Source: Gonocerus acuteangulatus (taxonomy: Eukaryota > Arthropoda > Insecta > Hemiptera > Coreidae). From it: a DNA stretch of 64,000 nucleotides. The notes under the pieces were generated by a model. That model searched no databases and was not told the DNA's origin. It was given only the letters and a program-made list of their open reading frames with translations. The stretch is taken from positions 31,089,399-31,153,398 of the forward strand of contig OX328123.1 of NCBI GenBank assembly GCA_946811695.1. Reading direction: 5' to 3'. This document shows, piece after piece, positions 1 through 9,257 of this stretch (the stretch's first letter is position 1; each line of letters begins with the position of its first letter). Made by a program: the position numbers and the translations under genes.

Positions 1-2026
1 TGATGTTGTTAAGATCTACTTGCAGCTTGTCTACAGCATCTCGTAGCAAAGAGGGCTTAAAGGATAGGTAGATTTGGGTATCGTCAGCGTAAAGATGAAA
101 CTTGGAATGAACTATGGAAAGAGGAAGATCATTGATGTAATCAGAAAATAGAGTTGGGGATAACGAGGAGCCCTGCGGTACACCACGGGAAAGAGGAAGA
201 GGGCTAGAAGGATTGCTGACGGGGATGACCACGTATTGGGATCGATTGGATAGAAAGGATTGGAACCAGCTAATGGCACTGTTGGAAAAGGAAAGAGATT
301 GGAGTTTGGTGAGGAGGATTTGATGGTCTACGGTATCAAATGCTTTTGAAAAATCTAGGAGAACTAGAATAGTGAGCTGTTGGTTATCTATGGCAGTTTG
401 AATGTCATGGGTGATTTTTATGAGCGCTGATTGAGTGGAGTATGACGGACGGAAGCCAGACTGGAGAGGGTTAAGGAGATTATTTTGTTCAAGGTGGTTG
501 GATACTTGAGATTGGACCAGGCGCTCTAAAGGTTTGGAAAGATTGGATAGAAGGGAGATAGGACGGAAATCCTTCGGAGAGCAGGGGTTTGATATTTTGT
601 TAAGAGGGCGAACCAACGCTGTTTTCCATTGAGAAGGAAAAGTCGAGTTTTGAAGGGAATAGTTGTATATGTGAAGAAGGATAGGAAGGATTGCGGGTAA
701 GCAGGCCTTAATCAGTTTAACGGGAACAGAGTCTGGACCGTAGTCATTGGTTTGGGATTGAAGGACCGCGGTTAGAAGATCTTCTGGGGTAATATAGGAG
801 AAGTAGAAGTTGTTGGAATTAAAAGGTAGCGTGGAAGGTATAGGAGGACTGGATAGGACTGAGGGAGAAGATACAAAGTGAGCATTAACAGGGGATAATG
901 AGATAGAGCAAGGACGGTTAGTTTTGCAAAGGGAAAGTTTACGAAGGATTGACCATTTTGTTTTAGAGTCAGGAGCATTGGATAGGGATTGGTGGACGTA
1001 GAGGGACTTAGCTCGACGGATGGAGGATTGGGTGAGGTTACGCAAGTATTTGTAGGAGGAGTAATCTTGAGGAAGACGGGTCCGTCTAAATTTTCTTCTC
1101 GCTGCTTCTCTTCTTTTTATTAATGATTTGAGCTCGGGTGTAAGCCAGGGAGCAGGAGGACGGTTGACCCGGCGGGTTTGAAGAGGAGCATGGGAATCTA
1201 AAAGGGAGTGGAGGTGATGAGTTAAGGAGTTAACCATGTCATCTATGGAGTCAGAGGAATAAATGGAATCGTAAGGAAAGTTTTCTAAATCAGGTTCTAA
1301 TTGTTCAAAGGACAGAGAATTAAGGTTACGAAACGTAAAGAATTTGTTTGTGATAGTATGGATAGGTAAATCAAAAGTTATTTGAATAAGAACACGAGAA
1401 GAAAGGAAGGGCACAGGGTGTTGAGATGATGCGAGGAGTTTATCCTGGGAGTCGAGGATAAAGAGATCAAGCCAAGTATCAGAGGACTGGGAGTGATGGG
1501 TAGGTGAATAGGGAACCACAAAAAGATTAAGTGAAAAGAATAGTTCAGAAAGGTAGGTAACGTCAGGGGATTCGACAAGAAGATTGGTATTGAAGTCACC
1601 ACCAAGAATTACATGGGAATAACAGGGGACTAACTGATAAAGGAAGGTTTCAAAAGATTGGTCATATGGCACACGGGGAGGACGATATACAACGGAAAAG
1701 AGGAGAGGTGAAGAAGACGTTGATATCTCGGCAAAAATATACTCCTGGTGAGGAAGATCAGATGGAGGTGAAAGAAAAAGGATTTTAGACTTTAAACTAT
1801 CATGAACAAAGAGGCCCACACCTCCTCCTGTTATGTCTTCTCTGTCATGACGTAAGAGGGTATAGTTGGGAAGGGAAACTCGAGAGGAAGGGATAAAAGG
1901 TTTGAGCCAGGTTTCCGTAACAGCTATAATATGATGAAAATTTTTGTTAAAATACAGGAGGAATTCATCATAGTGTGCAAGAAGGGATTGGGCGTTAACG
2001 TGACCGGATATCAGGACATTAGTCAT
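1..2026 (-). CDS. Non-LTR retrotransposon ORF2 (endonuclease + reverse transcriptase), cut by window edge
   Basis: Reading the minus strand from the ATG at 2026 gives one open frame of 675 codons with no stop before base 1. An in-frame TAA lies just upstream of this ATG. The N-terminal third is an APE-type endonuclease: ETWL near residue 44, GGGVGLFV near 70, GGDFN near 143. The rest is a reverse transcriptase with FRPISLLSN, LDFSKAFDTVDHQ, GVPQGSSLSPTLF and the catalytic YADD at 80-91. These motifs fit the CR1/L2/Jockey group of LINEs (family knowledge). The element makes an RNA-templated DNA copy at a nick cut by its own endonuclease. Oddity: the usual endonuclease SDHD box appears as SSRV (1391-1402). 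No ORF1 was found; the 5' side appears truncated near 2120. The absence of frameshifts suggests a fairly young copy. Confidence 0.9.
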   Translation of the reverse strand, partial: MTNVLISGHVNAQSLLAHYDEFLLYFNKNFHHIIAVTETWLKPFIPSSRVSLPNYTLLRHDREDITGGGVGLFVHDSLKSKILFLSPPSDLPHQEYIFAEISTSSSPLLFSVVYRPPRVPYDQSFETFLYQLVPCYSHVILGGDFNTNLLVESPDVTYLSELFFSLNLFVVPYSPTHHSQSSDTWLDLFILDSQDKLLASSQHPVPFLSSRVLIQITFDLPIHTITNKFFTFRNLNSLSFEQLEPDLENFPYDSIYSSDSIDDMVNSLTHHLHSLLDSHAPLQTRRVNRPPAPWLTPELKSLIKRREAARRKFRRTRLPQDYSSYKYLRNLTQSSIRRAKSLYVHQSLSNAPDSKTKWSILRKLSLCKTNRPCSISLSPVNAHFVSSPSVLSSPPIPSTLPFNSNNFYFSYITPEDLLTAVLQSQTNDYGPDSVPVKLIKACLPAILPILLHIYNYSLQNSTFPSQWKTALVRPLNKISNPCSPKDFRPISLLSNLSKPLERLVQSQVSNHLEQNNLLNPLQSGFRPSYSTQSALIKITHDIQTAIDNQQLTILVLLDFSKAFDTVDHQILLTKLQSLSFSNSAISWFQSFLSNRSQYVVIPVSNPSSPLPLSRGVPQGSSLSPTLFSDYINDLPLSIVHSKFHLYADDTQIYLSFKPSLLRDAVDKLQVDLNNI

Positions 2027-2130
2027 GACGGGGATTTATGTAAAACTAAACTCAGGAAGAAGTTGTTGGGTGTGGAACTGATGGAAGAAAAAACGATGTG
2101 AGTAAAACTGGAAATTTTCATAATTCTACA

Positions 2131-3140
2131 TCGAATAGTTTTTGAGATATAAGCGATCGAAAATCGGGATTTATAGGACTCACTCACTTACTCACTCATC
2201 AAAATTATTAGGCACTTCCCATGATGCTAGAGACTTGAAATTTTGCATGAAGATAGATATGAAGACGTTATTAAAGGAAAAAATCGAAAAATCGCGAAAA
2301 GTTACGTTTGAATCCGCTTCCGGGGCGGGGGCGTTCCAGTTTTGTACTTCCTTCGGAAACCCATCATTCCGTCCGAAATCCATGATGTGGGGTATCAAAT
2401 GAATTGTCTCGGTATAAAGAACCTATATTTGATGTTTTAAGAAACAATTAGACGCATTTAGGCTCGGTAAAAATCGTATACCAGCTGTCTGTCTGTATGT
2501 TTGTACCTCTTACAAATACGTACCGTTTGACCGATTTTGACCAAACTTGGGACATAGATGGGTCTTGATACGGGGAGAATCATAGGCTAGGTTAAATTGT
2601 CTATCAGCTGTCTGTCTGTTTGTTCCTTATACAAATACACACCATTTGACCGATTTTGACAAAATTTGACACACATGTCGGTCTTTATTCGGGTAGTGAC
2701 AGAGGCTAGTCAAAATCGTCTATCAGCTGTCTGTCTGCATGTTTGTTCCTTACACAAATTCACACCATTTGACCGATTTTGACCAAACTTGGCATACAGG
2801 TAGGCCTTGGTCCGGGGAATGCACTCGGCTAGGTAAAAAATGTCTTTCAGCTGTCTGTCTGTATGTTTGTTCCTTATACAAATTCACACTGTTTGGCCTA
2901 TTTTGACCAAACTTGGCACGCAGGTAGGTCTTGATACGAGAGTGTCATATTACCTATGACGTTTTGTACTTTTTGTTCCATCGAAATGCCATCATTTCTT
3001 CTGAAACTCATCATGTGGGGTATCAAATGAATCGTCTTAAGGTAAGGAGAACCTATATTTGATGTTTTAAAAAACATTTCGACGCATCTTAACAAAAACA
3101 GTTGTGACTTCTTTCTTAAATGTAGTAAATAAAGTCGTAG
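2131..3140. repeat. Helitron-like non-coding repeat with internal minisatellite
   Basis: The left part has the CACTCACTYACTCA run followed by a TTGAAATTTTGCATG motif, which also occurs in the Helitron copies at 9258-11617 and 44725-45497. Two longer direct repeats (about 2340-2460 and 2966-3092, sharing GGGTATCAAATGAATYGTCT and CCTATATTTGATGTTTTAA) flank a minisatellite. No coding sequence is credible here. Assignment to Helitron rests on the 5'-type motifs only; a CTRR 3' end was not identified. Confidence 0.45.
2482..2965. repeat. Minisatellite, four copies of ~119-123 bp
   Basis: The word CAGCTGTCTGTCTG recurs at 2482, 2605, 2724 and 2847. Each is followed by a TTGTWCCTTACAAAT-type stretch and then ACCGATTTTGACCAAACTTGG with variation. 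Copies differ by many substitutions, so the array is old. Confidence 0.85.
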
Positions 3141-3144
3141 GGGT

Positions 3145-3403
3145 TCAGTGCATAATATACTTCAAAGCAGATACTATGTTTTTCAAAGTCGAGCCATCTA
3201 AATTACAAAGTTTAGGATCACAAACCCAAAATGTATCGTCTTTGTTCTTATATTTTTCTTGAAGGCCTTCTGCACTTTCCCTATTGTGATCATTATCCTC
3301 GGGATAAGGTTCCTGTGTTTTACAGTGTAATAGTTTAGTTAAGAGAACAATCAATTTGTCCTCTAGAGTAATGTCATCTGAAAGAGCTTCTAACTTTTCT
3401 AGT
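3145..3403 (-). CDS. Probable terminal exon of the membrane-protein gene
   Basis: Starting after the AG at 3404-3405 gives 1 + 86 codons ending in TGA, in the phase required by the preceding exon. The acceptor lacks a good pyrimidine tract and lies only about 20 bp from a large hairpin (3425-3595), so this exon is the least certain of the three. Confidence 0.5.
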
Positions 3404-5358
3404 CTAGTGATTACTTATAAGTGGAATACTTATATCCAGTTACTAAAATATCACTTTCCTCAACCAGGTATATTCTTAAGCTTTGCAATGTTTTTTTTTG
3501 TGCCGAAATTATCTTTAGAAAAAACTAAACATTGCCAAGTTTAAGAATATACCTGGTTGAGGAAAGTGATATTTTAGTAACTGGATATAAGTATTTTTAT
3601 TGTTGTTTTTAAAGGTCAGTTGAAGTGTCTTTACTGTTCTTAGTAAGTAACTATGAGGTCTTCCAAGTAATGAACTTGGACATTTCTTTCTTGTATCATC
3701 TCTTGTATTGGCAAATATTTTTGGTTGAATTAATACATCAACAGATACTACTTTTTTGGAGTGTAGAATGGTAATGGCGTTTTTGGGGGGTTTTAGGAGG
3801 GGATATTTTTGAGGAAGGGAGTGTTTCTTTGTGGGGGCAGGAACTTGGCCTCTATTTCACATTTATGTTTTTTTGGGGTAGATGTCTGTTCATGCTGTCC
3901 TGTCTACAAAAATGGTCTAATTATGATAAAATTAGATACAAAAATACTTTTTCTAAAACCAAACTGTTTCTATTTTAAGCTTTACATTTATATGAGGATT
4001 AAGAATTATATAGAAATATACTAAGATGATGCAGCTCCTGCGAGTTAGACCTTTTAAAAATGTTATTATAAGTTATTTTTATAGCCTTAAGCCTTCAAGG
4101 TTTGATAAAAGAACGCTGAAATAGGATCTAACCAATTATTGATTTGTAAATGAAGTAAACAATGTGTACTATTTGACTATACATACTACCCTGATGAACT
4201 TGATAAATACCTGTAGAGATTAGCGTGCATCTGACAGATGGTATAGCCTAGGAGAAGGTTAATGATGATCAAAATAAAGGTGAAGAATAGTGCAACAAGC
4301 ACGAAGTTCTGGTCCGTTGGTGAATCCGTGCTGCGTTTCCATCTCTCTTCTTCTTCTGAAACATTATACAACTTCATCTTAATATTAGCATCATTAAAAA
4401 CATAAATCAAATTAAGGTTTTCCCTGTCCAATTCATAGAATCAACTCATTTGACGATATTTTTACATTCAATTATTAAGAACATCAAATCCACCCTTAAA
4501 AAAAGGTTTTTCTGTCTTTATATCAAACAAAATTCCCCTATATGCTCAGCTGTGGATAATGATAGACCTTTAAAATATTTTCAGTATTTCTATTTATCGT
4601 TGACTTAAAAAATATAAATCAAATGAAAAATGAAGTTATCAAGGCGTTATCAAGTAATTCGAAACAACAAACTGGTCTAGACATCCTGGTCATGCATGCA
4701 TTTTTCGGCCATTTTAATGTTTTAAAATTCAATAGAGCACACTGGGAGGGGCAAAAAAAAAAAAGAAAAAAAAATGAGAATTTACATTGGGGCTTAAAGC
4801 CGCCTAGGCGTTGACAGCTGTTTTTCTGCACTCTCCATCCCTGTTGGTCTATGAAGTGTTGTTTTTATTTAAATTATTCTTTGAGAAACTCTGAACATTT
4901 TGCACTCCCATTTCTAAAAATGCTTTGTATATTTTAGGAGAAAAAACATAAAAAAATATTAAAAGTTTTGATATCGGTCAGAGTTGCTGATCCCTAGCAA
5001 TAAGTCAAATTCATATAAAAATAAAGCTCATCACGCAGGAGCTGCATAATTAAGCACTTTCCTCAGAATTTGGGTAGTGTAGATTGCATTCCTGAATAAT
5101 TTGCTTAAATTAACCTGTATAAATAAAATAAAGAAATTAATAGTTTTGCTCTTTTACATTTGTAATGAGCAACTTTTTATTAATTTTGTAATTAATTTCC
5201 TTCCAGAGTTTTGGTATGTGCAGTACTACACTATTTGATAAATACACAAAACTTCCCATTTTCGTCTATTTATCTTGATGAATAATAAAAGGATCGGAAA
5301 ACAGTAATAACGCGGGAGCAGGATACATTATACACCCGTCATCTGGTTTATTAAATAA

Positions 5359-5395
<37 letters not shown>

Positions 5396-5567
5396 GGCGC
5401 ATCGACATAATGCTTGGCCATTAGCGCCGTTTTTAAATAAATATATTCCTATATTTACCAGGAGATATATAAGAGAGGCCTTCTTTAAATGTTGGTTTGA
5501 TAATTCTCTTTCCAAGATCTCTGAAGATGTCTTCTAGTGCTTCTTTCACCACGAGTTCTATCCCAGG
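3145..5567 (-). CDS. Unrecognised single-pass membrane protein, last three exons
   Basis: Three minus-strand exons (5567-5459, 4355-4211, 3403-3145) join in phase and end in TGA at 3145-3147. The first two have clear GT..AG borders; the last acceptor is weaker. The encoded C-terminal ~170 residues have a helical charged stretch (ELVVKEALEDIFRDLG), an acidic linker (EEEERWKR), one hydrophobic segment (FVLVALFFTFILIIINLLL), then a short helix (LYRLEKLEAL) and a polar tail with two cysteines (WVCDPKLCNLDG). The protein probably sits in a membrane with a ~100-residue tail beyond the segment. I do not recognise the family. Upstream exons lie right of 5567 and were not found, as that stretch is filled with transposons. 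Intron 4356-5458 carries a Helentron fragment and a SINE tail. Confidence 0.6.
3425..3595. repeat. Long inverted repeat (hairpin, ~64-bp arms)
   Basis: The arms at 3425-3488 and 3531-3595 are almost perfect reverse complements, differing near the loop. The spacer is ~42 bp and T-rich. The core ACTTTCCTCAACCAGG is palindromically repeated. No target-site duplication was identified. It may be a MITE or a local inverted duplication. Confidence 0.85.
3604..4010. other. AT-rich 3' flank of the membrane-protein gene intron; nothing identified
   Basis: Between the hairpin and the transmembrane exon I see only AT-rich, low-complexity intron sequence with a G-rich patch near 3780-3840 and no supported gene. 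Confidence 0.4.
4021..4050 (+). repeat. Helentron-like type I 3' terminus fragment
   Basis: CTAAGATGATGCAGCTCCTG followed by CGAGTTAGAC matches the 3' terminus of the full copy at 7276-8871. The body to its left is not recognisable. Confidence 0.6.
4211..4355 (-). CDS. Internal exon carrying the transmembrane segment
   Basis: Acceptor AATGTTTCAG, donor GTATTT, 145 bp. The split G|AA codon joins the previous exon in frame. It encodes EEERWKRSTDSP, then a ~20-residue hydrophobic segment, then QMHANLY. Confidence 0.7.
5027..5350 (-). repeat. Helentron-like type II fragment
   Basis: ACGCAGGAGCTGCAT, TAAGCACTTTCCTCAG and the following ~290 bp match the corresponding end of the copies at 24594 and 15969. 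It is truncated near 5350, where a poly-T/SINE tail begins. Confidence 0.75.
5361..5437 (-). repeat. SINE-A 3' tail fragment
   Basis: A T-tract followed by ACGGCGCATCGAC and GGCCATTAGCGCCG is the reverse complement of the tail of the full SINE at 17511-17732. The tRNA-like head is missing. Confidence 0.75.
5459..5567 (-). CDS. Internal exon of the membrane-protein gene
   Basis: Acceptor TTTTCTGCAG ends at 5568 and donor GTAAAT starts at 5458. The exon is 109 bp, open in frame (PGIELVVKEALEDIFRDLG...), and ends with one base of a split codon that matches the next exon. Confidence 0.7.
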
Positions 5568-5760
5568 CTGCAGAAAAGATATATAACATTACATTACATA
5601 GAAAACTAATATTCTTTTTTTTAAAAACATTAATCATCTATGAAATGTATGCATAAGGTGACTAGTTACAAAAACAACTACCGCAATACAATAGTTATTA
5701 CAGCTCCAAACATCTTCTCAAGGACTCTCTTGAATAGTAGGCATACCATTAAACAGACAG

Positions 5761-5811
<51 letters not shown>
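5761..5811. repeat. Poly-A tract (~51 bp)
   Basis: Uninterrupted A run after ACAGACAG. It is probably a retroelement tail, but no head was recognised in front of it. Confidence 0.9.
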
Positions 5812-5816
<5 letters not shown>

Positions 5817-5867
5817 TTTATAAGCACGTATTTATACAAATTTTGGTACTTACGTACTAGTTGCACC

Positions 5868-6490
5868 GATCTTGAGAAGGAGCTCCCGTTCACTGATCCG
5901 GATCATGAAATGAGAACTCAAATGAAGTTATCTACATAATCAGTGCACGCGCATAACTCATTAGCATTTCTATTGGTTCATTCCTATGGGCAATTCCATT
6001 GGCTGTTCTTTATTCCGTTCTAGTCATTGTTTTGTGTTCACTTGCTGTTAGATTGGTGTTTTTTTACAATTTATTGTTTCTTGATTCACTCCTTAGTGTT
6101 TTTTGTGTTGTAGTGTGCATTAGTGTCCTTTGTGCTGTTCTTTTGGCTGGCAAAATGAGTATTTGGGATTTACCAACGACTGAAAAACATGCCATAGCAT
6201 TTTCCCGCTTGCCATTGCATTTTTCCATTTGACCGCTAGGTTTTCCACCGAAAAACCAGTGATCTAGGTTACCAACGAGTTGGATTAATTAGAGTTTCGA
6301 TATAACCTTGAGCGAGCGTAGCGAGAGGAAACTCAGAGCAATTATGAAATTAACAAAAGTGCTAATGTTATATAACATAAAAATGAAATCATTAGCACTT
6401 ATGTTAATGGCACAATTGCTATGCGTTACCGCTCGCTACGCTCGCTCAAGGTTATATCGAAACTCTAGTCAATCCAACTCGTTGATAATA
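5868..6490. repeat. Degraded TIR element related to 36737-41860, with internal hairpin MITE
   Basis: GATCCGGATCATG near 5896, the ATTGGTTCATTCCTATGGGC segment and the sequence up to the hairpin match the flanks of the large element at 36737-36890 and 41463-41860. At 6137-6230 a frame reads MSIWDLPTTEKHAIAF, which resembles the start of ISXO2/Merlin-type transposases; this is a weak assignment. The segment 6259-6488 is an inverted repeat whose arms contain GAGCGAGCGTAGCGAG and TTTCGATATAACC. The same hairpin sits at the matching place in the other copy, so it belongs to the element. Confidence 0.5.
6259..6488. repeat. Palindromic MITE-like hairpin (~230 bp)
   Basis: The arms begin AACGAGTTGGATT and end AATCCAACTCGTT, with AACCTTGAGCGAGCG and CGCTCGCTCAAGGTT inside. 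A second inner palindrome (TTAGCACTTATGTTAAT / ATTAACAAAAGTGCTAA) lies near the centre. Part of the right arm also occurs at 6852-6940 and 7125-7205. Confidence 0.85.
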
Positions 6491-6601
6491 TTAGGTATCA
6501 GCCCTATCCTAACTAGAAAAGGGTGGTAACCTGTAGATAACCCGTCCTAAAATTTGTAGTTAATAATAAATGGATGTTAAAATTGAATAATAATAATAAT
6601 T
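6490..6601 (+). repeat. SINE-B 3' part
   Basis: TATCAGCCCTATCCT, AGAAAAGGGTGGTAACCTG and a (TAA)n end match the tail of the fuller copy at 23316-23531. The tRNA-like head is absent. Confidence 0.75.
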
Positions 6602-7275
6602 ACCTTTGGAATGTACAAAAAGGACTACACTTTCGGTAAAAATGCAGTTTCATGCCCTCCAAACCGATTTCTTTCAAATTTTGCACAATAACGTATTTTG
6701 ATGCACTAAACACGAATCCGATAAAAAAAAAAACGTCGGATTTAACTAGGAAAGAAGTTATTAAGCACTTAAGTTCACTGTTGTGCAGGTTATGAGAGCT
6801 AATGTAAACAACTAAATTTGTGACGACTTTAAGGCATAAATGACGACTTTAAGGCATACATGCTATGCGTTTCCGCTCGCTACGCTCGCTCAAGAAGATA
6901 ACAAAACCCCAGTCAATCCAACTCGCTAAAATTAATAGAATATAATATTAAGCACTAAAGTTAGGAAGGTTATAAAACTAGGCGTCATCAGCGTATTTGT
7001 AAACACGCGCATGCGCAGATATGTAACATTGGGAAACAGAGAACTCTCATTTCAAATGTTCAGATACCATTTATTCGAAAATATTGTTAATTTTAAGGGC
7101 ATCCTCACTTGTTGCTTAAGGGCTTACGTGCTATGCGTTTCCGCTCGCTACGCTCGCTCAAGAAGTAACAAAACCCCAGTCAATCCAACTCGCTATAATT
7201 AATAGCTCTCATAATCTGCATAACAGTGAACTTAAGTGCTTAATAACTTCTTTCCTAGTTAAATCCGACGTTTTT

Positions 7276-7429
7276 AGCGCGGTTCCTCCCTCCCCCATAG
7301 GGAGGAACCCCGCTTATAAGGTTGATACAATGAAACAATCCGGAAGTGCCGACTAGAAAATTTCGCGTTTCAGAACCCCTGGAGACCGAAAATAACGGTG
7401 GTTCAAATTTGTATATGTATATATTTATT

Positions 7430-7504
<75 letters not shown>

Positions 7505-8871
7505 TTGTCTGTTCGCTCATTTCTGGCTTCCCTAATAGTCCGATTGTGATGAAATTTCGTACAAAAATCCGTCTTCCAATGTGAAAGGTCAAGTTCGTTA
7601 ACCAGCAGAATCCGCCCACTGGAAGATGGCGTTTGGGGCGAAATTCGCGCAAAAAAAATCGTAACGCTTACGTTTTTGAGTTCATAAGCTTGTAAGTACT
7701 CGTTTTATAGGCTTCTTGGGCTAGGAAAACGAATGAAACCATTTTCAAGGCGAAAGCTTTAACCGTTTTCGAGAAAATTGGAAAAATAGTTTTTGAATAC
7801 CGTTTTTGGTTTGGGTACTTAGAATCATGGGATTCAGTTGAAACATTTTCTGCATGTTCTACTTTCATGAAAACTAATATGTTGAAATTTTTGTTACGTT
7901 TGGAGTTAAGGAAGGGTTAGAATAAAATATTTTATTAACAGACATAAAAAAATTTGGTAACTTTGTATACTTTCCTTAATATTTCGAAAAAGGTTGAGAA
8001 TCTTGCGAAACGTAAGATTACCATTAGAAAGCTTACTAAATTCTCTACAAAAATGGTCCTAATGAAAGTTTTGATTAGGCGATGTCAATCGGAGAAATAA
8101 GTGCCTCAACCTTTAAAGTACCTAATTGATTTCGCTTATTCGAACTGTTCTTTTTGTCTTTGATTTTGGTACTTAGAATTATGGGATTCAGTTGAAACAT
8201 TTTCTGCATGTTCGAATTTCATCAACACTAATATGTTGAAATTTTGGTTATGTTTGGAGTAAAGAAAGGGTTAGAATAAAATATTTTATTAACAGACAAG
8301 AAAAGTTTTGGTAACTTTGTATACTTTCGTTAGTATCTCGAAAACCGTTGACAATCTTGGGAAGCAGAAGGTTACCATTCGAAAGCTTACTAAACGCTCT
8401 ACAAAAAAGGTTCTAAAGAAAGTTTTAATTAGGCGATGTCAATCGGAGAAATAAGTGCTTAAAACTTTAAAGTAATTGATTTCGTTTATTCGAGCGGTTC
8501 TTTTTGACTGTTTTATTCCTTGTTATTTTTAAATTGCTTATAGTCGTATAATGTATTTGACGATAAAACAGATTAAGTAAAATAAGAAGATCAATTTATT
8601 GTTAAAAATGTAGTGTTCAAAGAGAGAGATCCCAAGGCTTTCGAAATGCCTCTGAGCGGAGGCCTTTCCTGCCGACTTATGGGATAGCTGACCCATACAG
8701 GTAAGATTGTAAATCAAGACCTTTCAAGACTGGTTTGTTTGAGATTTCATTTGGATAGGTGTTTCGCTATTGATCTAAACAAAGTAATAACTGTTTCTAT
8801 TCTATGCCTTCATAAACACTAGAGATAAGAACGGAACCGCGCTAAGATGACGCAGCTCCTGCGAATCAGAC
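7276..8871 (+). mobile_element. Helentron-like (HINE/DINE-1-like) element, type I, complete
   Basis: Starts AGCGCGGTTCCTCCC, which folds with GGGAGGAACCCCGCT into a terminal hairpin. It ends GGAACCGCGCTAAGATGACG followed by a CGCAG-CTC-CTGCG stem-loop and AATCAGAC. The short inverted terminal motif AGCGCGGTTCC is therefore present at both ends but is asymmetrically placed. Left flank is T5, right flank T8; the empty site in the surrounding TIR element is an 11-T run. Internal features are a (TA)n block at 7425-7499 and two diverged direct repeats (about 7720-8110 and 8150-8515). These traits resemble Helentron-associated elements (established for DINE-1); the class call is inference. Confidence 0.6.
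7425..7499. repeat. (TA)n microsatellite
   Basis: Nearly pure TA repeat interrupted by single T insertions, inside the type I element. The same position is TA-rich in other copies, so it is probably part of the family. Confidence 0.95.
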
Positions 8872-8967
8872 TTTTTTTTATCGTATTCGTGTTTAGTGCA
8901 TCAAAATACGTTATTGTGCAAAATTTGAAAGAAATCGGTTTGGAGGGCGTGAAACTGCATTTTTACC

Positions 8968-9257
8968 ACATTTTCGTTTCGTACGCTAAACAATGAAGGT
9001 TTTGTTAAGAGATGTACCTTGCTTACCATCACAGGTTGTGCTCCAACATGGCAGGGATATTTTCGGCATCATCCAACCTTCGCGTACATTCAAGGCAGTA
9101 ATTTTCATAGCATTTCTCGTAATCTCATTCTCTTCTCATTAATTAAGTCATAATTAAACGAATGCAATTATTAAGGAAATAGGTTAGATAAAGTTTTTTA
9201 CCATCTGTTCAACAATCTATTTTCTTCTCATTATCCTTGTGGTTGTAATATGAAATA
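8968..9257. other. Low-copy stretch with a possible minus-strand exon
   Basis: Between the TIR element and the Helitron 3' end. On the minus strand a frame reads YEKCYENYCLECTRRLDDAE and closes with a stop just before GTAAGC at 9030. A second frame is open through that GTAAGC donor. Either could be an exon or a decayed repeat; I cannot connect it to a flanking exon. The rest is AT-rich. Confidence 0.25.

Larger units (their letters stand above)
6635..8967. mobile_element. Long-TIR DNA element, right TIR split by a Helentron-like insertion
   Basis: The left TIR at 6635 to ~6815 is repeated in inverse order at ~7190-7275 plus 8872-8967. The two right pieces rejoin exactly if 7276-8871 is removed. 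Shared words include CCAAACCGATTTCTTTC, TTTTGATGCACTAAACACG and GTTATTAAGCACTTAAG. The interior holds two direct repeats (6852-6940 and 7125-7205) carrying CCGCTCGCTACGCTCGCTC. No transposase was found, so it is non-autonomous. Superfamily undetermined. Confidence 0.75.

Noticed and set aside
4619..4831. Overlapping 63- and 70-codon frames on opposite strands
   Set aside because: Low-complexity A-rich intron sequence; no domain, no splice context.
6340..6420. Bidirectional promoter or terminator palindrome
   Set aside because: It is the centre of a repeated hairpin MITE; another copy lies in a different context at 41611.
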